NCBI GenBank assembly: GCA_016715905.1
Contig: JADJXI010000004.1
Span: forward strand, 770,261-834,260
Direction of reading: 5' to 3'
Length of the DNA stretch: 64,000 nucleotides
From: Sphingobacteriaceae bacterium
GTDB lineage: Bacteria; Bacteroidota; Bacteroidia; B-17B0; Aurantibacillaceae
Below are positions 26,272 through 35,561 of this stretch, one piece after another (the stretch's first letter is position 1; each line of letters starts with the position of its first letter). Below the pieces are notes generated by a model. That model was not told the origin of the DNA and made no database searches. It saw only the letters and a program-made list of their open reading frames with translations. The position numbers were made by a program, and so were the translations under genes.

Positions 26272-27785
26272 CGGGCAATAATAAATTTTTTGACCATACT
26301 TTGATTATACAATTTATCAAAATGCAAAAAATAAATTCCTTCCATTAAACTTTCAGTATTAATTTTAGCCTTTTCGCTATCCAATATAATTTCTTCTTCT
26401 AAAACCAGTTGTCCTAAGCTATTGAATATTTTTACTTGATAATTTGCACCCCATAAAAAGGTTGAATTGAAGGTTAATTGTAAAATATTATTTGCCGGAT
26501 TGGGACTGAGCATTAAACCTTCAGATGAAATAGTGCTATTCTGCTTTAAATTAGTTGATATGCCCGGGGCTATTCCTAAACTATCTGTTTTTACCACCCA
26601 GCTTTGGCAATCATTGAGGTAATCCGGTGAGCCGCACATGATATAACCACCATCCGGCACTTTTTTAATATCATAGAATGTCTCCAAAGTACTTAAACTA
26701 TAAGCACCATAAGTTTTCATCCACAAGCTATCACCATTGCTATTTGTTTTTAAAATAACCCCATCATGGTTTATGGCTCCTATCATTACGGATGGATATT
26801 TAAAAGTACCGGAAGCAACTATACTTTCATCATTATTAATTACAATTGCTGATAATCCGGCAACAATACTTTGACTTGCATAAGTTTTTTGCCAAATAAT
26901 ATTTCCATTATTGGTGCAATCTAATTTTAATAAAACAATTTTATATTGGTGTATTCCTAAAATTGTTTCGGTAAATTTAAACCCGGATATTACTAAATAA
27001 TTATTTTTCTTTATTATTTGTTTAAATCCAATAATATCAACTATCAATTTATTCCAGATAACATTACCCAGAGTGTCAATACACACTATTCGATTCTGAG
27101 GATTTTGTGGGATTGTATAATCAGAACCGCCAATATAAATTTGCTTTAAGATACTATCATAACAAGAAGCAGTTGGACCAAAATTCATTAAAGAAACGAT
27201 TTCTAATTGACCTAAGTAATTTCCATTTGTGTCTACTTTAAATATTGTTGGCCGCCCAATAAAAGAATTATCATTCTCTTTAAATTTATTTCCGATATAC
27301 CAAACTTGATTCCCCCCTTTTAAAAACCTGTTTCCCAAACCATAAGAATAAGTATAATCACAATACTTAATGGTATGAATGGTGTCCGCAAGCTTGTTGT
27401 TTACTTTGCAAAATATTAAGCCTCTATCATTACCATAATATGTATCACCTATGGCTAATGAAGAGTAACTGCTGGTTTTTACTGCTAAACGATTATTTAA
27501 ATACGTAGCAAAATTATTGTTACCAAACATGAATTTGTTATCGAAAGCTACATTGCCATTTTTATTTAATTTTAAAAGTCTTAAACCTTGTTGGCTTGTT
27601 TGATCTTGCCAGGGTGCATACATTAAATAGGTGGTATCTTCATCAAAAACTTCAATTTGATTTGCGTATGATTTATTGTTTAAACCCGCATGATAATAAT
27701 TACTAAAGGTAATTTGACCAAAGCAAGTTTGTACAAAAAAGTACGCGAAGGTAAAGATGAATATTTTAATTAAATTACTTAACAA
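26268..27785 (-). CDS. T9SS cargo with long beta-propeller-like repeat region
   Basis: The protein is 505 aa. Signal peptide MLSNLIKIFIFTFAYFFVQT with cleavage near CFGQ. Residues about 25-415 are repeated units with LLKLNKNGN, FKVDTNGNYL, VCIDTLGNVIWNK and LKTNSNGDSLWMKTYG, the pattern of secreted Bacteroidota propellers of the quinoprotein-like type. A type A T9SS sorting domain closes the protein (MLSPNPANNILQLTF, LMEGIYFLHF, VKKFIIAR). No enzymatic motif was seen. It overlaps the convergent hydrolase gene by 4 bp. Confidence 0.86.
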   Translation of the reverse strand: MLSNLIKIFIFTFAYFFVQTCFGQITFSNYYHAGLNNKSYANQIEVFDEDTTYLMYAPWQDQTSQQGLRLLKLNKNGNVAFDNKFMFGNNNFATYLNNRLAVKTSSYSSLAIGDTYYGNDRGLIFCKVNNKLADTIHTIKYCDYTYSYGLGNRFLKGGNQVWYIGNKFKENDNSFIGRPTIFKVDTNGNYLGQLEIVSLMNFGPTASCYDSILKQIYIGGSDYTIPQNPQNRIVCIDTLGNVIWNKLIVDIIGFKQIIKKNNYLVISGFKFTETILGIHQYKIVLLKLDCTNNGNIIWQKTYASQSIVAGLSAIVINNDESIVASGTFKYPSVMIGAINHDGVILKTNSNGDSLWMKTYGAYSLSTLETFYDIKKVPDGGYIMCGSPDYLNDCQSWVVKTDSLGIAPGISTNLKQNSTISSEGLMLSPNPANNILQLTFNSTFLWGANYQVKIFNSLGQLVLEEEIILDSEKAKINTESLMEGIYFLHFDKLYNQSMVKKFIIAR

Positions 27786-27847
27786 TAATTAATTTATTAG
27801 TTTGATAAGTGCCTGACTCACTGATTAAAGTTACAAAATTTAATCAA

Positions 27848-29290
27848 TTAAATACTTGCCAGCAAATACAAAGCCCTCCATCTTTTACCGGCTAATGCGT
27901 TGGCTTTTTGCAGTACGGGCCTGTCGTCGGTATTAATTTCTTGAGTAGGAAATAAAAAGGGAACAAAATTTGTATCCACATATGAATTGGAATATAAACT
28001 CTGAGGATTAAAAGCGGTAAACACGATATTTCTGGAATCTTCAACCAGCGAAGTTGAATTTAAAAAGACTTCAGAAAACGAAGTTTTTAAAGTATTGTAT
28101 ACCACACTGGTGCCCTTACCTATTTCTCCTTTTAAATAGCCGTGCCAGTTTACAAAAACTTGTGCATTGGGATATAACAGATGTTTAAGTTTCGCTAAAC
28201 TTTCTTGAGTAATTACATGATCGGGTAATTCTTCCGATTTAAAAACATCAAATAAAACCAAATCATATCGTTCATCAGATTGATTGATAAAGTGGCGTGC
28301 ATCGTCGCACACGGTTCTTACCTTTTTGTTTAATTCAAAATAATTTTCGGCCACTTCAATTATTCGTGCATCAAACTCAACTGCAGTTACGTGATAACCT
28401 TTTTGAACGAGCAAATTGGAAGTTAGTCCTGCACCTAATCCCAATACTAAGGCTCTTTTAGGAGCCTTTTCGTTAATAATAACCGCATCTAATAATTTAA
28501 TATAATCGGAAACCGATTTTTGAGTGAGCAAACTCATTTCGCTTTGCACAATTTTATTCACCAGTAGTAACCGCACATTTCCTTCTGCTCTTTTCACATC
28601 TTTAATTTCTACTTTACCCATTATACTTTCGCTGGAATAAAGAATATCTTCAGCCGTATAAAAATGTTTAAGGTTTAGAAAAAATAATCCGAAAAAAATA
28701 AAAAGGTAAGCTACCTTAAAAATTTTGAGCAATAAAAGAGCTGCAATAAATAACAAAGAACCGAAATTGATTAAGGTGATGGTTAAGCCCCATTGCGGAA
28801 TTAAATAAAATCCGCATAAAAATGTTGCGATTATTCCACCAAAAGTAGATATAGCATAAATTGTGCCACTTACTTGACCCGAATCGTTTTGCGTTTTAGT
28901 TTGCAAGGCAATAAACAAAGGCGAAGAAGCGCCAAGCAGAAATACCGGTAAAAAAAGAATGACGAAGGAGGAAAGAACAACGGCCAGTGTAAAAGGAAAA
29001 GAAGAAAGATAATTGAGCAAATAACTTTCGCAAAGCGGCATAAGTAAAATGAATATAGCGGCCAAAAGCAATACTTTGAATAAAACGGAATTTAAGTTTT
29101 CTTTTTTGAGGGAGAGTTTTCCGCCATAAAAATAACCGGTAGCTAAAGCGCCTAAAGTAACACCCATTACAGCCGACCAAACATATAAGCTACTGCCAAA
29201 TACAGGAGCCAGTAATTTAGCACCACAAAGTTCAGCTGCCATTACAGCCGCACCTTCGATAAAGCTGAGTATAAGATATCTTTTTTGCAA
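27848..29290 (-). CDS. Membrane protein with spermidine-synthase-like domain
   Basis: The protein is 480 aa. Residues 1-about 200 contain some six hydrophobic helices (FIEGAAVMAAELCGAKLLAP at the start), the conserved membrane half of fused spermidine-synthase-like transporters. Residues about 215-440 are the SpeE-type Rossmann domain: VLGLGAGLTSNLLVQKGY, AVEFDARIIEVAENYF and DVFKSEELPDHVITQE. The catalytic pair for polyamine chemistry is not obvious, so a true aminopropyltransferase activity is unproven; many such fusions are only annotated by homology. No polyamine gene is adjacent. Confidence 0.82.
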   Translation of the reverse strand: MQKRYLILSFIEGAAVMAAELCGAKLLAPVFGSSLYVWSAVMGVTLGALATGYFYGGKLSLKKENLNSVLFKVLLLAAIFILLMPLCESYLLNYLSSFPFTLAVVLSSFVILFLPVFLLGASSPLFIALQTKTQNDSGQVSGTIYAISTFGGIIATFLCGFYLIPQWGLTITLINFGSLLFIAALLLLKIFKVAYLFIFFGLFFLNLKHFYTAEDILYSSESIMGKVEIKDVKRAEGNVRLLLVNKIVQSEMSLLTQKSVSDYIKLLDAVIINEKAPKRALVLGLGAGLTSNLLVQKGYHVTAVEFDARIIEVAENYFELNKKVRTVCDDARHFINQSDERYDLVLFDVFKSEELPDHVITQESLAKLKHLLYPNAQVFVNWHGYLKGEIGKGTSVVYNTLKTSFSEVFLNSTSLVEDSRNIVFTAFNPQSLYSNSYVDTNFVPFLFPTQEINTDDRPVLQKANALAGKRWRALYLLASI

Positions 29291-29362
29291 AACTTAACCA
29301 AGATACAAATTAATTCAGCTTGATAAATTTGGAATATTACTTAGTTTAGAATTTTGTAATTA

Positions 29363-29510
29363 CTGCGCCCCTGAATTTATTGCGTGATGATAGCGCCAGG
29401 GATGCGAAAGGCTTGGTTCTTTTTGTGACGCCCTTGGTGTGATAATTGGGGGGCGGCACAAAAAAACCGGAGCGATAGCGTAGCCTATAGCAGCCCGCCC
29501 GGGCGCCCTA
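29363..29510 (-). repeat. REP-like GC-rich palindromic element, copy 1
   Basis: A GC-rich block in an AT-rich intergenic gap. Read on the minus strand it begins GGGCGCCCGGGCGGGCTG, has a long hairpin (29415-29433 pairs with 29451-29468, about 16 of 18 positions) and ends with CATCCCTGGCGCTA. The same order GGGCGC, GGGCTG, hairpin with T/A tracts, CATCCCTnGCGCTA is found in copy 3 near 61.9 kb. No open frame in it looks real. Confidence 0.6.
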
Positions 29511-29525
29511 TAAATATTTATAAAA

Positions 29526-30302
29526 CTAATTAACAATACCAAGGGCAATTAAAATACCCATTGCCATCATGAATAAACCTACAAACCATTTAAAAAATGT
29601 AATGCTTGTTTTGGTAAATAATTTATTGCCGATAAAAGCACCGATCCATGCAGATAATACACAAGTGGAGAGTAATGCATAATTTATATTGCCGTTATTG
29701 AGATTTTCAAACTTGGAATACAAACTGATTCGAGCTACATCCACCAAACAGGCAATCATTACGCCGGTGGCAATAAACATTTTTTTATCCAAGTTTAAAC
29801 GAAGTAGGAAGGCCGTTCGGATAGCACCTTGATGACCGCTTAGTCCCCCAAAAAATCCACTTATAAATCCGCCGGCTACCAGATATTTTTTATGGAAGGA
29901 TAGCGTAGAAAATTTAGGAATTAATTCGATAATGGAGAAAGCGATGATTAAAAAACCGATTATTATTCCACCGGATGAAATTTGATATACTTTGTTTGCT
30001 AAAACATATTCGAAAATTGCGCCATTGCCAGAAAAGTTTTTTAAAATGTAAGCTCCTAAAAAAGCAGCGAGACCGGAGGGAATACCGAATGTAAATACCA
30101 GTTTCCAATTAATATTTTTGGAAACTAAGCCCAGTTTAAAAATATTATTGAGCAAGTGAACGGCGGCTGTAAGTGCAACTGCAATTTCGATGGGATAATA
30201 AATGGCGAAAACAGGAAGTAAGATGGTACCTAAGCCAAAACCAGAAAAAAAAGTAAGAAATGAAGCGATAAGGGATGTTGAGGCTAATAAAACAAAATCC
30301 AT
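29526..30302 (-). CDS. TSUP-family permease (TauE/SafE)
   Basis: The protein is 258 aa with about eight hydrophobic helices. The family pattern is visible: FFSGFGLGTILLPVFAIYYP near the N-terminus and, at its repeat, GGFISGFFGGLSGHQGAIR. TSUP proteins move sulfite, organosulfonates or other small anions; the substrate is not predictable here. The start is 2 bp downstream of the kinase-like gene stop, so the two are co-transcribed. Confidence 0.88.
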   Translation of the reverse strand: MDFVLLASTSLIASFLTFFSGFGLGTILLPVFAIYYPIEIAVALTAAVHLLNNIFKLGLVSKNINWKLVFTFGIPSGLAAFLGAYILKNFSGNGAIFEYVLANKVYQISSGGIIIGFLIIAFSIIELIPKFSTLSFHKKYLVAGGFISGFFGGLSGHQGAIRTAFLLRLNLDKKMFIATGVMIACLVDVARISLYSKFENLNNGNINYALLSTCVLSAWIGAFIGNKLFTKTSITFFKWFVGLFMMAMGILIALGIVN

Positions 30303-30303
30303 T

Positions 30304-31149
30304 TTATGATGAGTGATATTCTATTAAACCTTCGAGCGGAGATTTAATAACGTTTCCGATTTTATAACCGTATTTTTCGGCCACCTCTTTAAAAACATCT
30401 TTATAAACAAAACCAATGGAGCCTACCGTGTTTACTTTATGTTCTTTACTCTTGGTGTATTTACTGATTTGATGTTCGAAAAAGCTATTAAAACATCTTA
30501 CCAGTAAATTATGAATATAAGGGTGTAAAATGTGTTTAAAAGCAAAATGACTGATGTTGGCTAAATAACGGCTGGGCATGGTGCCTTTATAAACGTGATT
30601 TAAAATTTCTTCACGCTCATATCCCTCCGCTTCAAAAGCTACCGATAATTCGAGTGGAATTTTTCCTTCGAAATAATCTTGTACAAAATACTTTCCTATT
30701 TGCGCTCCGCTTCCGTAATCGCCCCACAGATAACCAACAGAAGGAACATTTTCAATAATGTGTTTACCGTTAAACAGACAACTATTGCTACCAGTTCCTA
30801 ATATGCAGGCTATTCCTTTTTCCTTTTTACAAAGTGCGCGTGCTGCGGCTAACAAATCGTGTGAAACATTAATTTTTTTGAGATTTAAGGTAATGGATAA
30901 ACAATCTTCAATCAACAAACAATTTTCGAGTGTAGAGCAACCCGCACCGTAGTAATGCAATACATCAACCCTTGCAATAAACTCCTGTAAATAGGGTTTT
31001 AAATTACTCAGTAATTCAAGGCAAATTTGTTCCTTCGTTTGAAAATAAGGATTAAACCCCATGGTTTTAATTTGCTTTACTACATTTGAACCGTTGAGCA
31101 AAATCCAATCTGTTTTTGTTGATCCGCTATCGGCAATTAAGGTATACAT
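30304..31149 (-). CDS. BadF/BadG-type kinase, N-acetylglucosamine kinase-like
   Basis: The protein is 281 aa in the ASKHA fold. The phosphate-1 loop is LIADSGSTKTDWIL at the N-terminus; the adenosine/phosphate-2 part is ACILGTGSNSCLFNG; GYLWGDYGSGAQIGKYF follows. This layout matches the Bacteroidota N-acetylglucosamine kinase-like group, which would phosphorylate salvaged GlcNAc. The sugar specificity is inferred. Downstream is the TSUP permease, 2 bp away. Confidence 0.82.
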   Translation of the reverse strand: MYTLIADSGSTKTDWILLNGSNVVKQIKTMGFNPYFQTKEQICLELLSNLKPYLQEFIARVDVLHYYGAGCSTLENCLLIEDCLSITLNLKKINVSHDLLAAARALCKKEKGIACILGTGSNSCLFNGKHIIENVPSVGYLWGDYGSGAQIGKYFVQDYFEGKIPLELSVAFEAEGYEREEILNHVYKGTMPSRYLANISHFAFKHILHPYIHNLLVRCFNSFFEHQISKYTKSKEHKVNTVGSIGFVYKDVFKEVAEKYGYKIGNVIKSPLEGLIEYHSS

Positions 31150-31185
31150 GATTGCGTGTGTGTGTGTAATGAAATCCTAAAATAA

Positions 31186-31218
31186 AAAAACCGTTTTCTT
31201 TTGAAGAAAACGGTTTTT
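31186..31218 (-). terminator. Intrinsic terminator of rpsP
   Basis: AAAAACCGTTTTCTT (31186-31200) pairs fully with AAGAAAACGGTTTTT (31204-31218) around a 3-base loop. On the minus strand the transcript then runs into a U-rich stretch. It lies 18 bp past the rpsP stop and separates it from the kinase/permease pair. Confidence 0.87.
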
Positions 31219-31236
31219 GATTGTTATCAAAATTAA

Positions 31237-31761
31237 TTAACCGTTGTTTTCTTCAGTTGGAGTTGCGTTATCTTCAGCTGCTGCCGTATTTTCGGTACTT
31301 TGAACACTAGCCTTAGCAGCTATTTTTGCGGCTTTAGCTTCTTTCTTTGCAGTTTCGGCTTTTAACTTATCACTTGCTTTTTTAGTAGCGGCGCTGCTTA
31401 AATTATCTTTCTTACCTGTGATTTTTGAATCTTTCTCACTCAACCATTTAGCAAATTTTTCTTCCGCCTGAGCTTCAGTAAATGCGCCTTTTTTAACGCC
31501 ACCCAATAAGTGTTTTTTCATCATTACCCCTTTGTAAGCAAGTATTGCTCTGCAAGTGTCAGTAGGCTGAGCACCTTTCATAATCCAATTCAAAGTTGAA
31601 TCGAAATTAATATCAATAGTTGCAGGGTTTGTGTTTGGGTTATACACCCCTAGTTTCTCTATGAATTTTCCATCACGCGGTGCACGACCGTCGGAAACTA
31701 CTACGTGAAAGAAGGCTGCATCCTTCTTACCGAATCTTTGTAGTCTAATCTTTACTGCCAT
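31237..31761 (-). CDS. rpsP: 30S ribosomal protein S16
   Basis: The protein is 174 aa from the ATG at 31761 (MAVKIRLQRFGKKDAAFFHV). A longer frame back to 31878 would extend across the promoter of the divergent stress gene and add 39 non-homologous residues, so it is rejected. The S16 core is residues 1-about 85 (ADSRAPRDGKF-type motif seen as VVSDGRAPRDGKFIE). The tail is Ala, Lys and Glu-rich and low complexity, a feature of Bacteroidota S16. The usual partners rimM, trmD and rplS are not adjacent. Confidence 0.96.
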   Translation of the reverse strand: MAVKIRLQRFGKKDAAFFHVVVSDGRAPRDGKFIEKLGVYNPNTNPATIDINFDSTLNWIMKGAQPTDTCRAILAYKGVMMKKHLLGGVKKGAFTEAQAEEKFAKWLSEKDSKITGKKDNLSSAATKKASDKLKAETAKKEAKAAKIAAKASVQSTENTAAAEDNATPTEENNG

Positions 31762-31841
31762 TTTATTGTTTTTAAAATTGAGGCGCAAATATACTAAATA
31801 TCTCGTTTTCAACAAAAAAAAGGCTATAAACCCACTAAAAT

Positions 31842-31873
31842 TTTGACCGATTTGTGGAAAAAGTATACCTTTG
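31842..31873 (+). promoter_or_regulatory. Promoter of the universal stress gene (-33 and -7 boxes)
   Basis: TTTG at 31842-31845 and TACCTTTG at 31866-31873 are 20 bp apart, the canonical Bacteroidota arrangement. The expected transcript start near 31880 lies just before the ATG at 31893, which rules out the upstream TTG at 31854. Confidence 0.65.
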
Positions 31874-31892
31874 TTCAACTAAACCTCGGTAT

Positions 31893-32720
31893 ATGCAAGT
31901 TAAAGAACGCGGTATCATTCTGATTCCCATAGATTTCACCAAACAATCCTTATTAGCTGTAAAGCAATCTTATAATTTGGCCAAATACACACACTCCAAA
32001 CTTGTGCTTTTGCATGTGTATGAAAAAACAGGAGAAGAGAGTTACGAAGCGCTGAATACGTTAACCAAACAAACCGAAAAAGAAAGCGGTGTGCCTACCG
32101 AGTTTATGAATGTTAAGGGTGATATTTATGAAGAAGTTGATCGGGTTGCAGAAGAAATAAAAGCTACATTAATTATAGCCGGACTTGAAAGTCATATGCG
32201 TTTCAGAAACATCATTGGTTCTAGTGCTAGCAAACTAATTAGAAAAGCTCCTTGTCCGGTTATCACCATTCGTGGAAATGAACATCGTGATGGTATTGAA
32301 AATATTCTACTTCCATTAGATTTGAGTGATGAAACGCGCGAAAAAACAGATGCGGCCATTCAATTTGCGCAGTATTTTGGAGCAAGCGTTCGTATTTTAG
32401 GTGTATTTGATCCTAAAGATGCGGCCTATGAAAACAAATTACTATCCTACTGTCATCAGGTTAAACAGTTTATAAAAGCCAAGGGAATTTCTTGTACCAA
32501 TAAAACAATTCCCGCCGACCATGTTGCAGAAACCGTTGTAGAGTATGCCAATAAAATTGAGGCGGATTTGATTATGATCATGAATAAACCGCATTTGGGA
32601 TTAACCGATTTATTTGGCGGAACCGATACCCAAAAAATTGTGGATATCAGTAATATTCCGGTAATGACTATACAGCCTATCAAACGTGAAAGTGTAACAC
32701 ACTTTGGCACCGGATTGTAA
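31893..32720 (+). CDS. Universal stress protein, two UspA domains in tandem
   Basis: The protein is 275 aa. Domain 1 (about 5-135) runs from GIILIPIDFTKQSLLAVKQ to IIGSSASKLIRKAPCPVITI; domain 2 (about 145-265) runs from NILLPLDLSDETREKTDAAI to DTQKIVDISNIPVMTI. Domain 1 keeps the GSS phosphate-binding end. Tandem Usp proteins are cytoplasmic and respond to stress or stasis; ligand and target are unknown. The following gene starts 16 bp downstream. Confidence 0.9.
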   Translation: MQVKERGIILIPIDFTKQSLLAVKQSYNLAKYTHSKLVLLHVYEKTGEESYEALNTLTKQTEKESGVPTEFMNVKGDIYEEVDRVAEEIKATLIIAGLESHMRFRNIIGSSASKLIRKAPCPVITIRGNEHRDGIENILLPLDLSDETREKTDAAIQFAQYFGASVRILGVFDPKDAAYENKLLSYCHQVKQFIKAKGISCTNKTIPADHVAETVVEYANKIEADLIMIMNKPHLGLTDLFGGTDTQKIVDISNIPVMTIQPIKRESVTHFGTGL

Positions 32721-32736
32721 AACCCGCTAAAAAATA

Positions 32737-34083
32737 ATGTCATTTATTCATAGCTATTACGGAAAAACGGAACAAGTTTTCTGTAAGCTGACCTTTTCCA
32801 AGTTTTTGGGCTTCTTATTTCTTCTTTCTTTCAGTTGTTTAAGCGCACAAACTAAAAAAACAATTTACGTTGTAGATTCACTGACAAGAGAATCTATAGA
32901 ATATGCAGTAATTACTTCAAATGACAACCGATTAAAAGTAGTAAGTACTAAAAACGGAGAGGCAATACTGATTCCCGACAAAAACACTTCCTATTTTAAA
33001 GTGTATAAAATGGGTTATAGCAGTAAAATCATACAAGTGAATACATTTAACCAGATTGACACCTTGTTATTAAGCAAAAAATACCTTTCTCTAAATGAAG
33101 TATCTATTACGATTAAAAGATTTGATACGATAGTAAGAAATAAAAAGTTTTATGTGAATGATTATCGATTATTACCGAACGGAAATTTTATTTTATTAAC
33201 TTCTAAAATTAACACCAAGGGTTTTGAAGTAGTTTTGTATAGCAAAAAAACAGGTATTTTACAGCGTAATAATTTTAGTGAAGAAAAAGAAGAAGAATTG
33301 TTTCAAGATTGTTTTAGTAATTTTCACTTAATAACCAATTCTTATTCCCGCCAGCTTTTTTTTAACACCGATACCAGTTTTGAATTTTTACCGGCTTATA
33401 ATAGAAGTAAATTTGACAGCACTTTGGCTAAATGCAAATTAAAATTAAAGGATGGAATTATTGCAGAAACTGATAATAAACCTAAAGTTATTATAAGACA
33501 AAATTTTAATTCTACGGTTAATCAACCCTATCATTGTTATTATAAAGTAAGTAATAATAATGCCAGCGTTTTTTATTTGAGCCAATACAATAAAGAATTA
33601 ATGGAAATGTATTTAAATCAGGAAAAAGATGCCGCTATACTTAGAGCGAATGGCAAGTCAACTGAAGCGATAGAATCTGATCATGATTTATTTTACAGAA
33701 GTGTGGCTAAAAAGATTTATAATCCTGTTTTTTCTCGAAATGATACGGTTGTAATTTTCGACTTTCAAGAGAATGAAATTGTACTTCTTAATGCTTCCGG
33801 TACAATACTTCAAAAAAATAAAATAGATGCAAATGCTTACTCGTCTTTCCGGAATTTTGAAGTCTTATATGATGAAACGCTTCATTATTTTTACATCTAT
33901 TCGAAAGAATTTGATAAAAGAACAATAAATAGAATTAATATATTAACCGGAAAAGCTTCTAAAAAAATTAAAATCGAAAAAACGTTTGCGTTTAAGTTGT
34001 TTGTTAATAATAATAGTATTTATTACCTCGTAAAAGAGAAAGAGTGGGACGACACTTATTACCTGTACGAGCAAAAAATTTAA
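32737..34083 (+). CDS. Secreted protein with carboxypeptidase-regulatory-like N-terminal domain
   Basis: The protein is 448 aa. A late signal peptide (about residues 18-38, cleavage near CLSAQTK) is preceded by a polar segment; a start further in is possible but no ATG lies between. Residues about 40-125 fit a CarboxypepD-regulatory-like beta sandwich (VVDSLTRESIEYAVIT, KYLSLNEVSIT). The rest (about 130-448) has repeated strand patterns suggestive of a propeller (FDFQENEIVLLNASG, INILTGKASKKI). No enzyme motif. Not a TonB receptor, as the barrel is missing. Function unknown. Confidence 0.6.
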   Translation: MSFIHSYYGKTEQVFCKLTFSKFLGFLFLLSFSCLSAQTKKTIYVVDSLTRESIEYAVITSNDNRLKVVSTKNGEAILIPDKNTSYFKVYKMGYSSKIIQVNTFNQIDTLLLSKKYLSLNEVSITIKRFDTIVRNKKFYVNDYRLLPNGNFILLTSKINTKGFEVVLYSKKTGILQRNNFSEEKEEELFQDCFSNFHLITNSYSRQLFFNTDTSFEFLPAYNRSKFDSTLAKCKLKLKDGIIAETDNKPKVIIRQNFNSTVNQPYHCYYKVSNNNASVFYLSQYNKELMEMYLNQEKDAAILRANGKSTEAIESDHDLFYRSVAKKIYNPVFSRNDTVVIFDFQENEIVLLNASGTILQKNKIDANAYSSFRNFEVLYDETLHYFYIYSKEFDKRTINRINILTGKASKKIKIEKTFAFKLFVNNNSIYYLVKEKEWDDTYYLYEQKI

Positions 34084-34336
34084 AATAAGCTGGTTTTGGC
34101 AAAGACTATAATGTGTGTTTACTCAATCTATTCCATCAAACACCTTAAACCGGGCTTATTAATTTTAATCGTTTAATTGAGCTAATAATTTGATGAATCT
34201 TTGATTTTTTAAGATGTTTAAAATCTAAAAAATCTTTAGATGCAAAACGTTTCCCTCGTTAAAATCTAAGTTTAAATAAGTATTAGTTTTTTAATTATAA
34301 AAGGATTATATATTCGTGTAACACTTTTTAATTATT

Positions 34337-34816
34337 ATGTTAATCAGAAGAATTGAGAAAAAAGATAATTTAATTCTTTCTGATTTAATCAAATCCGTTT
34401 TCAGAGAATTCAATATTGCCATGCCGGGCACCGTTTATTACGACCCTAGCACCGATTTATTATTTGAGCATTTTCAAAACAAAAAGGCAATACTATTAAT
34501 TGCAGAAGAACATCATGAGATAGTTGGTGCATGTGGCATTTACCCTACTGATGGACTTGAAGCAGATTGCGCCGAGTTAGTTAAATTTTACCTATCACCG
34601 CAAGGAAGAAATAAAGGAATAGGAAAACGGCTTTTGCAAGCATGTTTAAAATGGTCGAAAGAAAACGGCTATAATAAAATTTATTTGGAGTGTTTTCCTG
34701 AATTAGAAACGGCCATTGAAATTTACAAAAAATACGGTTGGAAAAGCCTGGATAAACCGCTGGGTAATTCCGGACATCATGCCTGTTCAGTATGGATGAT
34801 AAAGGAGCTTGATTAA
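34337..34816 (+). CDS. GNAT family N-acetyltransferase
   Basis: The protein is 159 aa, a single GNAT domain. The acetyl-CoA motif A is ELVKFYLSPQGRNKGIGKRL (R/Q-x-x-G-x-G/A form seen as RNKGIG), and motif B is YKKYGWKSLD. Strand 4 is IVGACGIYPTDG. The acceptor is unknown. The preceding 253 bp (34084-34336) hold no gene. Confidence 0.86.
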   Translation: MLIRRIEKKDNLILSDLIKSVFREFNIAMPGTVYYDPSTDLLFEHFQNKKAILLIAEEHHEIVGACGIYPTDGLEADCAELVKFYLSPQGRNKGIGKRLLQACLKWSKENGYNKIYLECFPELETAIEIYKKYGWKSLDKPLGNSGHHACSVWMIKELD

Positions 34817-34907
34817 AAAGGTTTTCTACTTTTACCTGTTCATATCATTTAAACTATTTTCTCTTTTCCGTAAACAATTGAGTTACCTTAAATCAAAATT
34901 AGCGGTT

Positions 34908-35561
34908 ATGAAGAAATGTATTTTTTTTACCCTGTGTATATTAATTTTGTTTAGTACACATTCAACACAAGCGCAAAAGGATAATAAACAAAAATCTGCC
35001 TCTTCCGGTGGTTCTTGTTTTGCCGGTAATAATAGTGTTATTAATTTAGGAGTCGGTTTTTTTAGTTCGGTTACCTACCGCTACGGGAAAAATGGTTCTT
35101 ATAAATACACACAAACACCGGCCTTAAGCTTAAGCTATGAATATGGCTTGCCTGAAAAAATTGGTCCTGGCCATGTTGGCGTTGGCGCATATTTTGGATA
35201 CAGAGCTGCCACTTATCGTTTTGATGATTTTTATTATTTGAATAACAGATACTATTACGAACATAAATGGACGTATTCTTATTGGGCTATACGCGGAGTT
35301 TATCATTTAGATGATTTAATGAATGACAAGGCTGAATTATACTTTGGAACAACCCTTGGAATTCGTTACACCAAGTATAAATTTAATCCGAATAGTAACG
35401 ATCCTTTTTTATATAATTATGAATTAAGAGAAAGTGCAGTTAGACCAAACATTTCGCTTTTTGCAGGAGGCAGGTACTATTTTACTGAAAATATCGGCGC
35501 ATTTTTAGAAATAGGATATGGTATTACCTGGTTAACCGGAGGCTTAGCCTTAAAGTTTTAA
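34908..35561 (+). CDS. Outer-membrane beta-barrel protein, unknown
   Basis: The protein is 217 aa from the ATG at 34908, where a good signal peptide begins (MKKCIFFTLCILILFSTHST, cleavage near QAQKD). A longer frame from 34809 is rejected because its extra 33 residues overlap the GNAT gene and precede the signal. The mature part has repeated amphipathic strands rich in Tyr and Gly (VGAYFGYRAATYRF, FAGGRYYFTENIGAFLEIGYG) and ends in LALKF with a terminal Phe, as in outer-membrane barrels. Its stop overlaps the convergent rfbH stop. Confidence 0.72.
   Translation: MKKCIFFTLCILILFSTHSTQAQKDNKQKSASSGGSCFAGNNSVINLGVGFFSSVTYRYGKNGSYKYTQTPALSLSYEYGLPEKIGPGHVGVGAYFGYRAATYRFDDFYYLNNRYYYEHKWTYSYWAIRGVYHLDDLMNDKAELYFGTTLGIRYTKYKFNPNSNDPFLYNYELRESAVRPNISLFAGGRYYFTENIGAFLEIGYGITWLTGGLALKF

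Noticed and set aside
29360..29548. Minus-strand frame of 62 codons in the gap after the TSUP gene
   Set aside because: It lies inside the REP-like element and shows no protein-like pattern.
31762..31878. Longer rpsP start at 31878
   Set aside because: It would run through the promoter of the divergent stress gene and add 39 non-S16 residues before MAVKIRL.
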